From: Symbiodinium natans
Taxonomy: Eukaryota > Sar > Dinophyceae > Suessiales > Symbiodiniaceae
Length of the DNA: 64,000 nucleotides
NCBI GenBank assembly: GCA_905221605.1
Contig: CAJNDS010002679.1
Location: forward strand, 120,001-184,000
Reading direction: 5' to 3'
Shown here: piece after piece, positions 1 through 8,757 of the stretch
Layout: each line of letters begins with the position of its first letter
Numbering within the stretch: the first letter of the stretch is position 1
The notes under the pieces: model-generated
Told to the model about the DNA's origin: nothing
Database searches by the model: none
The model's input: only the letters and a program-made list of their open reading frames with translations
Program-made: the position numbers and the translations under genes

Positions 1-262
1 GGATACCAAATTGCTCAGCCTGCAGAATGATGTCAAACAACAATGTAAGAATCACACGAGAAATCCCACACCACGTTCTCGCACATCAGGTGCAAGTGTT
101 ACAATTGAACAACAACTCGCAAAGTCTCGTCACGAGCTCGCGCGAGAAACCACTATGGTTGTCGGCAGCTTGCAATCATTGGATGGGTTGCATGCAGCCA
201 CCACGTGGTTCTCGGCGGAGGCCCTCCAATCGTAGGCACCGACACGTCAACACTGACAACCG

Positions 263-589
263 TCAGACGCACGTGCGAGCACTTCGGTCCCAGCGCGTGG
301 AGAACGCGTGACGAGAGTTCGTATTGGGAAGGGCTACACACATCCATGAAGGCATCAGCTGCCTGTCGTATCCTGTCGTGCCCAGGTCCGCGACACCACG
401 GAAACGTCTCCCATCAAGGGCGCGTCTGCCTCCATTTGGCGTTTCTAACGCAACCAACCTCCCGAGACGGAGGCCGTCGACCATTTTCGCCGGCAGACGT
501 ACCGAAGAGCTGGGGATGGAGAAGTGGATCGGAGCAACCCTCGCCTGCAACGCGTATTGAATGATATTGAAGCGGTCAAGTCGCCTCAT
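263..589 (-). pseudogene. Decayed LINE reverse transcriptase fragment
   Basis: Seen: a minus-strand frame whose segment at about 425-483 reads LGRLVALETPNGG, resembling the conserved LGRLTALRKPDGG stretch found at 640-700 in the neighbouring fragment. A later stretch (HAFSTRWDRSARTCV, about 263-310) resembles the FALSTRAGT region that follows in this class of non-LTR reverse transcriptases. The match is patchy and no complete domain remains, so this is a relic. It may be the displaced continuation of the fragment at 586-974. Family assignment is from memory of dinoflagellate LINE proteins. Confidence 0.35.
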
Positions 590-974
590 CGAACACGTGC
601 GCCCATGTAGGGCCCGCGAAACATGGCGGCGGAAAACGTGGCGACGCCACGCACACCGCCATCCGGTTTTCGAAGCGCTGTGAGGCGAGCTAAGGCGAGA
701 CCCGACACGATGTTCTCCGGCACAATCGGCACATCTGCATTAGCCAGCTCGGTCGCAGCAAAAGCGAGGAGCTCCATCAGGCATGTCTGCGAGGCGGGCA
801 GGGTCCGTTGATGCGCCATGTATCCTCGTTGCCCGGCGCGAGCTCTGCTGCGGTGAGGAGCTGGCGAGCTCTGGAGAATTCGCCCGCCCAAACCTTCGTG
901 CAGGCTTGTTCCCCCTTCATCCCCCTTCCAGACTCTGCGCACCCGACTTGCGGCGAATCGAACCGGCCCGGCAT
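586..974 (-). pseudogene. LINE-type reverse transcriptase, N-terminal part, degenerate
   Basis: Seen: on the minus strand one frame reads GEFSRARQLLTAAELAPGN (about 829-893). A second frame reads NIVSGLALARLTALRKPDGG and then VRGVATF (about 625-710). Both are characteristic of the region just before and at the start of the reverse transcriptase domain of the large non-LTR elements common in dinoflagellate genomes. The two stretches lie in different frames, so at least one indel separates them. The catalytic palm motif is not present here. GC content is high, unlike the DNA beyond 1.9 kb. An inactivated retrotransposon copy. Confidence 0.7.
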
Positions 975-1733
975 GCCTTATCCAACAGCCGTGTCCACTC
1001 ACCCCGTTGGAATGCTGCTGCGATCTGCTGCGCGTCCCAGCCATTCCTCGCGCCTTTGGGCCCCTCGCTGAGTTGTACAAGGTTGGGCGGTGTCCGCAGC
1101 GGGCGGCTTGTTTGCGGAGTCGCGAATGTGGCTCAGTCCAGTAACCAAGGCCATCCGAACGGCCGGTCGCATGAAGGGCGGAACGCCTCCACAGAACAGC
1201 ACAACTCCGCCGCCAAATCAACTGCATCAAGCGTGGCCCAAGGCTATTTCGGGAACAGCGGCCGTGGCGCGCGCACTGGGATCCGGAGCCGCAGCATTCG
1301 CTGGGGAAACGGGAACCCTACCCTCGTTGCTTTGCGGCGGGGGAGAGTGGCCGCATGGCGCGTTCCGGCGGCGAGCGCGTCGACGGTGCCGTCGGGTCGT
1401 AGGCGAACGCCTGTTTCCGTCCGCTGCTGCGTGCCTGGCGCGCGCATCGTCGGCCAACGCCCGCGCAGCTGCACGGCCGTCGCACCAGCGTAAGAATCCA
1501 GCAGCGCTGACTGTGCTGCCGCTGAAAGGTAGCCATCGGGGCCCACGCAAAAGAGCATGGTCGCTTGCAATGGCATGGGCGCGGGCTTCGCAATCTGCCA
1601 CAGCGAGCAACGACCGCGCTAGTTGGCCGAGTATGGCTGGCGGCGCCCGGTGGAGCGTAGCTGCCAGCTCCTCAAACCCAGGTCGGATTCGCTCGGTAAG
1701 CATGCAAGGCGCCCGCGTGCAAAAAAGGGACAT
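975..1733 (-). pseudogene. Possible upstream part of the same LINE, unrecognised
   Basis: Two long minus-strand frames overlap here (1227-1733 and 1244-1576), alanine- and arginine-rich and with strong G/C third positions. They lie directly upstream, in coding direction, of the reverse transcriptase fragment at 586-974, where these LINEs carry a long poorly conserved leader region. No domain can be named. Plus-strand frames over the same bases (783-1493, 1090-1821) look like mirror images produced by the high GC content. The link to the LINE rests on position and composition only. Confidence 0.3.
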
Positions 1734-1879
1734 GCAACCAGGAATTGCGCTCGCCGGGCTCTACGCTCGGCGGGCGAGCATCCTGCCGGGGTGCCTGCTG
1801 CTGCCGTCGGTGTCGCGATAGCACCTGCGAGCTCCGTGTGGGCCTCTCCACGTGGGGACGCGAAAGGAGTGGTAGCGCA

Positions 1880-2600
1880 TGGTAGCGCTGAGCGAATCCG
1901 ACACGGTTTCGGCAGCATCCAGGTCCGCTGGGCGGTCAGTCTGTGTATATATATCGATCGACCATTTATTTTTTTGATATACTGATCGCAAGACAGTTGT
2001 TGCTGGACTTATGCTGCTGGTCTCGGAAAACAGCAAAACATCCCACGCCCAATAGTTTTGCTATCTTGTCTGGTGAGGAAGTGTTGAAGATGCCTAAGTT
2101 GCACACCGAAAATTCGGGCTCGAAAATGTAGGATGTTGTGAAAACCGGCTCGAAAAGAGATGTCCGTCGACCTTGTTTCTGCCCTGGCCCGTGATGGCCC
2201 GTGGCTTGTTTTGAGGGGTTCAAGCGGAACGCACGAAAAGTTCCTGTAACTCGGTGTTTTTTTGAAACTTTGTCCAATCTTCCGATGTGTTCCCCAATGT
2301 GTTCCCCCATGTGCAGTGTCAAGACTCATGTTTGTTCATCACCCTCACAACCAACAAGGAGCCACAATTGAAGCCATCACCAATCTTGATTTCTAGCTTC
2401 TTTGCTCGAATTGGGACCGGCAAAGTCCTGAGTCGCCCATACATTGTCTGAACCCGATGTTCATGTTCAAAAAAATCAGTGCAACAGCCATGTCCCCTTC
2501 ACCGACAAAGGTGAACTTGGCCCACAGCAAGCCCAGCCCATCCTGGGATTTGCTGTGCGTCCCAACATGTTTCGGCCCACTCATCTTTCGTTGATACCCC
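1880..2600. other. Spacer without recognisable gene
   Basis: Composition drops from GC-rich to mixed at about 1920. No frame here shows a family motif or convincing splice structure. Short minus frames at 1966-2329 and 2393-2650 are not recognisable. Confidence 0.5.
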
Positions 2601-2613
2601 TTGTCTGTTAATT

Positions 2614-2990
2614 TTGCGGCCGAGAAAGCACGTACCAGTTCCACGATCATCTAGGACGAGCGAGGTGGCCCACGCCGTTTCCAGTATTCACGCAGACCTT
2701 TATGCATTCTTGGATGACACGTGTGTGTCGTGCGAGCCCACACACGCGTGTGCTGCGTTTGTCACCTTGCGCACAGAGCTCCAACGCCACGCCAACATCG
2801 ATGTACACCTTGAAGAAACGCGGATGTGCAATTCCACGGGCGAGCAACTGCCAGGGCCTTGCGGCAGCGTTACCTACGGCGCCAGGCGAGGCACTCGTGT
2901 GCATTGGCGACCACCCCATGCCGCCCGAGCAACAAGGTTGCACCCGTTTTGGGAGCACTTTGCACTTTGCACTTTGCACTTTGCCCGTTC
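2614..2990 (+). pseudogene. LINE reverse transcriptase, catalytic palm region, frameshifted
   Basis: Seen: the plus strand encodes DLYAFLDDTCVSC (YAFLDD at 2701-2718), the reverse transcriptase motif C with its two catalytic aspartates. It is followed by the spacer typical of this LINE class, ending LEETRMCNSTGEQLPG. From about 2900 homology continues in another frame as CIGDHPMPPEQQG, equivalent to the VWVGDRALPPEQQG region of these elements. The frame change and a small TTTGCAC triplication near 2965-2985 mark it as dead. The element is broken at about 2990 by a second LINE in reverse orientation and resumes at about 3546. Confidence 0.8.
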
Positions 2991-3091
2991 GAGTCACGAA
3001 GACTACGGTCCTTTCAGGATAAGGGACAACGGTGGGTGTTACGAGCTAATTAATGGGCCATCTTGGCAGATGAGCTACGTCAGACCACGAA

Positions 3092-3545
3092 CTACATCCA
3101 GGGAACTGCGACATTACAAACTTGTTCATCATCCCATCGCTTGGGGGGGCGACCAGGTCGTCGTCTCGGCACACTATTGAAATTGTGCTGGGATGAGGAA
3201 CTCCAGGTTGCAGCACATAGTGGCCAAGCATTCTTCGCAGTCAGGTTCATTGCGAACCTGTGCTGGTTAGCACGATGAGCACTGGACCACGAAGGCACAG
3301 GATGTTGCCTGAGAGCAGACGATACCCGGGCATTCATGCGTCGCATCGTCGCTTCCCAAGTTGCATCTGCGTCGCGACTCCATCCAACAATGCTTCGAAA
3401 CATCTTTCGCTGGCATATATCAAGCTGTTCCAGCTGTCGCGTCAGTGCCAATGTAGAAAGTCCGAACAGTGCCGTAGGAGTGACCACGGCGTTGAAAAGC
3501 TTCAATCTGCCTTTGATTGACAAGTGTTTGTTCACGAATATGAAT
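3092..3545 (-). pseudogene. 3' end of a second LINE (reverse transcriptase C-terminus), inserted inside the first
   Basis: Seen: a minus-strand frame reads LSIKGRLKLFNAVVTPTALF, then QLEQLDICQRKMFRSIVGW, and ends RRRPGRPPKRWDDEQ. This series (RLKLF..VVTPT..G, QRKM.R.I.GW, RGRP..RW) is the standard C-terminal end of many LINE polymerases, downstream of the catalytic palm. It differs from the flanking plus-strand element, which belongs to another lineage. The frame is open for about 150 codons, so this copy may be younger than its host. Its 5' side is cut off near 3545, as expected for 5'-truncated target-primed insertion. The exact ends are not certain. Confidence 0.8.
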
Positions 3546-4190
3546 TTCAGCTTATTGACCTTTCCCCACGACAAGATCCCCAGCTTGCCTGACCTTCAGT
3601 TTGCGTGGCTGCTGCTGCTCATGTGTGCCGCTCCACGCTGTAACTATCTCCCCCGCTCTGTGGCGCCGCCCCTGACGGATGAGTTTGCGCGCACACACGA
3701 CAAAGGAGTCGCACGCTGCCTAGCTGACCTCCTAGCCAATGATGCCCCCAGCGCGCATTGACGACCTAAGTAGCACATGCGCTGCGCTGCCGTTGAAGCT
3801 CGGAGGCTTGGGACGGCGTCGTGCCGTGGAAGGCCGGAAAGCAGCGTATTGGGCATCTTGGGCACACACACACACACACACCTTGCCAATCCTGCGCCAG
3901 CGTCACCCGCAAGTTGTGGCGGAGGTCCTCCGCCTTGTGCAGTCGTTCAACTGCCAATAATCGGCTCAGCCCATTTCACGGCTCCGAGCAGCCCATAGCA
4001 GCGGCATTGCGCCTACTCCGTGCTTTAACGTGTCACTACGCGCGCCAGTGCTCTACACGGCAGCGACGCAGCTGCTGGAGGCCGGGTTCGCTTTGTCGAC
4101 GTGGGACGAACTTGCCGAGGGCGGGCGACCGCCTCCAGCGTTGAGCCCCTGCGAAGGTGGCAGCGAGCCGCCGCGACCTGTTTGCACGCA
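3546..4190 (+). pseudogene. LINE reverse transcriptase, thumb and C-terminal part, resumed after the nested insertion
   Basis: Seen: plus-strand frames encode FPHDKIPSLPDLQFAWLLLL, then PRCNYLPRSVAPPLTDEFA and ARCLADLLAND (about 3548-3745). After a frame change comes LPLKLGGLG (3788-3814) with AAYWASWA, then LPILRQRHPQ. Farther on a third frame gives FALSTWDELAEGGRPPP (about 4088-4138). All occur in this order in the dinoflagellate-type LINE whose palm domain is at 2614-2990, so this is the remainder of that element. At least two frame changes and an internal CA microsatellite (3862-3882) disable it. Identification beyond about 3960 is weaker. Confidence 0.75.
3862..3882. repeat. (CA)n microsatellite inside LINE coding DNA
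   Basis: About ten CA units interrupt the conserved WASWA..LPILRQ stretch of the reverse transcriptase relic and insert alternating His-Thr codons without changing frame. Confidence 0.9.
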
Positions 4191-4559
4191 TCCGCGTGCG
4201 CGAGCCTTTTCTCAGACCTTGACCCGCGGTGACCGGAGCCGGAGATGGCGGGTGGCGGCAAGGGCGAAAATGCCCATGCCTCGTGCAGCGATCGGGCCAG
4301 CCCGTGCGCGCTGGGGTCCGCTTGTGGCGGGCCCACTTCCTGCCACGGCAGCAAGTCCGGTGACCGGTGGATCTGGAAGCGAAAACCCCGGCGTCGGAGT
4401 TTCCGCGAGTGTGGGCGCGACTTCTCCCGGGCAATGCTCGGCACGCTCGCAGGCGCCACCGCATCTGGCCTGGTGGGTCCCGTTGCATCTGGCATTTGGC
4501 ATGTCGGCGCGGGGCGACACGAAGTGGGCGCTAGCGTGTCCGAAACCGTTCCCGCGTCC

Positions 4560-4675
4560 GATGTGTGTGACCGGATCCCAATGGCGCGAGGTTTTCGGGT
4601 CCCACGACATGTGCGAGGTTTTCGGGCATGCGGCATTCCGCCCCCACGGCATTTACGAGGTTTTCGAACTGCGCA
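4560..4675 (+). repeat. Short threefold direct repeat
   Basis: The core CGAGGTTTTCG occurs three times (near 4587, 4613 and 4658), each preceded by CAC/GCAT-rich sequence, a unit of roughly 30-45 bases. Function not apparent. Confidence 0.55.
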
Positions 4676-4739
4676 AGCGGGCATGACCCCAGCACGGAGC
4701 CAGACGTCTGCTTGGTGATCTCCCACGCCCGCCGCATGC

Positions 4740-5215
4740 CTGTGGCCGGGGCTCCGCCTGGTGGGCGCGGGCGGGCGCATCGCCAAGGGGGCCTTCGTCA
4801 CGGTGAAGGAAGTCAGGACAAGGTGACTCTGGAGAGCGGCCAAAGCTACCCGCCGGCCACGCTGCTGCACGCGGCCCGTCTGGCGCACGCGCTGACGTAT
4901 GCTTCTGCGCAGGGCCTGACGCTCCAAGGGTGCGTTTGGTTGTACGACCAGTCAAACTGTTCCCGACCTCAGAGTACACCTCGAAGCAGCCGCGGGACAG
5001 CGTGATGCCGCGCGTGCCCTGCCAGCGCATGCATCGCTCGCTGCCCGCGCGTCGCCGCGGCATGGGGGTCGGGCCGACGCTTCGCTCAAAGCCGTGCTCG
5101 TGGCAAACGCCGTATGCTTCCGGTCCGAAGCGGCCGCCGACTTCAAGTCGGAAATACGTCGACCGATCGAGACGCTGCCGACTGCGCGTGGACAGGTAGG
5201 GCGTGCGGGGTCACC
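4740..5215 (+). CDS. GC-rich candidate coding fragments, function unknown
   Basis: Between the LINE relic and the AT-richer DNA after 5215, three consecutive plus-strand stretches have strongly G/C third positions and natural residue composition: RLVGAGGRIAKGAFVTVKEV (about 4750-4815), VTLESGQSYPPATLLHAARL onward to about 4930, and DASLKAVLVANAVCFRSEAA (about 5085-5150). They are in different frames, so either short introns or frameshifts separate them. A GT follows the first block at about 4820. No family is recognised. It could be a further degenerate part of the retrotransposon or exons of an unrelated gene. Confidence 0.3.
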
Positions 5216-5620
5216 TACAAGTCTGGTTACTCCACGGTGGCCGTCCAAGAATTGCAAAACTTTACTCCGCACATTGAGAAAAAACAATAGAGGGTTCAAC
5301 ATTTTTGTCAAGCCAGGTTGGAACACCTTGATGCTGCCCGGTGCGGATTCAAAAATAGGCATGCGTGACCTCCTATTTTCTGTGTTGGCGAACGATTGAG
5401 TGTGGAACGGCCAACGTATGGTCTATTAGAAACTTGCTGCAAACTCCCACGTGATGGTGGCCTATAAGGTTTCCTCAGGTACACGGGTGATTCTTGCGCA
5501 ACTCAATGGGCCGCCAGTTCCTTACCTGGGTTGCATCCCTGCCCTGTACCACTCCGCCGTGGGGCGATAGCCTCGTCGCATGAAACAATAAACACCCTTG
5601 GCGCTGTTTTCGCGAGAAGC

Positions 5621-5800
<180 letters not shown>

Positions 5801-5802
5801 AT

Positions 5803-5958
5803 TGGGCAATCCAGGCACAATTTGGGGTTGGGCACTCCAGGCACGCTTTGGGGTTGGGCACTCTAGGGACACTCTGGGGTTGAGGATTGCAACTCCAGGG
5901 ACACTCTGGGTTGGGGACTCCAGGGACACTCTGGGGTTGGGCACCCTGGGGTTGAGGA
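5803..5958. repeat. Minisatellite of about 26-30 bp, GGGTTGGGCACTCCAGG-like
   Basis: Five to six imperfect copies of a unit built on GGGGTTGGGCACTCCAGG plus an ACACTCT spacer, lying between two GA-rich tracts. Confidence 0.8.
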
Positions 5959-5962
5959 TCAA

Positions 5963-6052
5963 AAGAGCGAGAGAGAGCGAGAGAGAGCGAGAGAGAGCGA
6001 GAGAGAGCGACAGAGAGCGAGAGAGAGCGAGAGAGCAGAGAGAGAGAGAGAG
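5963..6052. repeat. GAGAGAGAGC repeat tract
   Basis: About nine tandem ten-base units of GAGAGAGAGC type with few substitutions, mirroring the GA tract on the other side of the minisatellite. Confidence 0.9.
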
Positions 6053-7860
6053 GGAGTGAAGAAAACGAGAACAAAAGGGGATACTGAGAGAAAGGCGAGC
6101 TCAAGAAGTGAGCTGCCTGCGAAGATCTGCAGCACCGAGCAAGGTCGTTGCTCCTGATGTGCGCGTCGCCCTCAGCCAACCATGTGCACGTGCAGGGCAT
6201 TCGCAACCCATGCGAAAGCTCATGACGTGGTGTGGTACCTTGTGCACCTGCCGGCTGCACACTGCAGGCTCTAAGGCAGTGGACTACCCCAGCGTCGTAC
6301 GTTCACAGACGTCTTCTCGCGATCTGTACATGATGATGGCGAGAATTGTGGCGCGGCGACCCAGAATCGAGAATTCAGTGCAGCGCATCTGAGGAGACGC
6401 GCGTGAGCGCGCGGGATGCAGCATTGCACAGCACGGTCTCAAAAGCTGCACACGCTGTAAGCGATTAGTGGGGAGGCGCATGGCCAACGAACGATGCCTG
6501 AGCTCACGCAAGCACGGGAGAGCGGCGGGGGCGAGCGAAGCGGCCCTCGGATGTCTTCAGTGCAGACACCGCTGAATGTAAATGGGTGCTGCGAAAAAAT
6601 GCGACAGAAACATTTGCAAGACTCCCTTGGCATACAACAAAAAAATGCGAGCTTGCTGCTTGTTTAGCTTGCCTCGGCCCCGGCCGAGGGCGTCACAGGT
6701 TTCCATACAAACGCGTTCGGGAGGAGTGGTTTCTCAGCCTGGCACTTAAAACCCAGCGATGGGCCCGCGCACGTAAATGGCACATCCGTCGTGGGACCTT
6801 TCGGCAGCCCAGGGAAACTTCTGGGGAAACATCCAGAACCCTCCCGACAGACCCTTTGAGTCGTTTGGGAACCCGACACCAGCACTGAACTTTTAGAAGC
6901 TTGTTGCTTTGAGAGTGCCGACTCGTGTTTTCATTCGTTTTTTGGTTTCCGCAGTTTTGAGAATCAGTTGTGTGCTAGGACAGTGGTACGTACGGAAAGA
7001 CTATCAAACGGCATCCGCAGCTTGGGCCAAGTCGTCCTCTACGTCGAGCTGGCATCGCCAAGCAACAAGGTTCCCGTTCGCAAAGAGATTTGGGGTTGAT
7101 CTCCTTACCGCGCTTGGCATAGAGAAGCATCAGGGCTGTAGTCCCGGGCACCCTGTGGCCGTCAAGCTGGGCCAAGGCGGTCGACGCGCTTCAGCCAATC
7201 ACCGATCAAAGTTGCTCATGCGCCGCGGCAAAGGAATCGTCGGGCAGAGCGGGCCTGCCCACGCAGCACACCACGTGGAGCCGCACAACGACAGGCACAC
7301 TCGGGCTGTCAGTCCGAGAGGAGGCACAGAAAAACGCTCAAATGCTGTGCGACGCACCACTGTGCTTCATGTGCTGCACGGAACCGGTACCCCCAACACG
7401 GGAAAGGGAGAGCCATTTGCCATTGGCACCCAAAGCCGACAAAGCCAAAAAAAGCCAAGCGGTGCAAACGTGCACCTGAGCACGTCACGTCCAATGCACA
7501 CGTCGCGAACACTGTCCGAATGGATTCAATGCATATCCATGAAAGCTTTCGCGGCAATGACAGTGGCTAAACGCCACTGCTAAGTGATTCTCTTCGTCCC
7601 GGCGATGAATCGTGCTGCGTCAGACTTTTGGCGGCGGTAGTACGGTACCGACCTGCCTCGTGCGCAAGTTTTGCAAGCAACAGTACATACTCAAGCACAC
7701 GCAACACATCTCGCCCTAAACCCTACAACTCTACCCCTTCACCCGCATCGGAACTTCGAAAACAAACCATCTAACCTCCTGATCCACTTTCCCGATACAT
7801 AATAGACCATACAGCACAGCCATGTTGATGCACCCAAGACAAAGTTTGGGCTAGACTGCA
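6053..7860. other. No confident gene
   Basis: Open frames exist (for example 6909-7583 plus, 224 codons) but show no family motif and no clear splice pattern. The only hint of coding is a minus-strand exon-like stretch at 7109-7166, listed separately. Confidence 0.45.
7109..7166 (-). CDS. Candidate exon, possibly 3' exon of the EEP gene
   Basis: On the minus strand GGCCCAG precedes an open stretch reading DGHRVPGTTALMLLYAK, and a good GTAAGG donor follows it (7103-7108). It lies downstream of the EEP exons on the same strand. No EEP C-terminal motif can be assigned to it, so membership is a guess. Confidence 0.25.
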
Positions 7861-8026
7861 GTTGGACAAAAACTACAGTAGCACTAGAACGAGGACGAGC
7901 ACAAGTAAAACTACGACTGCTGCGACACCTATCACCGCCGATTTTCCTTGCATGTGTACATATTCATGTATATTTAAACAATATATCCTTATCCCTACAT
8001 AAAAAATATACATTAAGGAAAGCCAC

Positions 8027-8120
8027 CTGAGATGAATCGAGGCACACCGGACTGGCGAGGATCCGCTGGTCCGTAGCTGGATCCACAAACGTTTTGAAGG
8101 TGCCACGTTCGACGCCTTGC
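8027..8120 (-). CDS. EEP gene exon downstream of GDFN
   Basis: A 94-base stretch between acceptor TGCAAAG and donor GTGGCT. It reads GTFKTFVDPATDQRILASPV. Family position not recognised; included for its clean splice borders and place in the chain. Confidence 0.55.
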
Positions 8121-8671
8121 CTTTGCAGACAAATTATAACAAGGCAGGCACTGCCTAGTTGCCAATGTTGGTGAAAGTTGGTGTGATTTTTCCGAAGGGT
8201 CCAAACTGAAGAAAGACGGCGAGAACTTCCGCCATGCCCGACCACCCCACCCTTTCCCCCGTTCCTCCCCAAGTTCGGCCCCGAGGCGAGACTTTGTCAG
8301 CCAGCTCCTGGAAGTTGCTCTCGTCATTGATGTGCTGAGACAAGAGGTCAAAGGAGCTCTGCGGGTAGAAAGGCGGCACGTTGAAGTCTCCAGCGACAAT
8401 TACCTGAGAGAGTTACAGCATTTTCTCTGGTGGGTCACATCTACATTGCAAAATAATCTTGAGAGGAAGAGACGAGGACAACTAAAGCAAGCGGGGCAAT
8501 GCTGCCAATATGGATCTCACACACACACACACACACACACACCGCACACCACTACCACCAACATCACCGCCGCCGCCGCCGCCACCACCACCACCACCAC
8601 CACCGCCGCCACACTCCACCACACACATTCACTCTCCACCACACACACCAACACCACAAGCCACCACAGCA

Positions 8672-8757
<86 letters not shown>

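Noticed and set aside
783-1821. Long plus-strand frames of 236 and 243 codons
   Set aside because: Mirror frames of GC-rich DNA; LINE motifs immediately downstream are on the minus strand.
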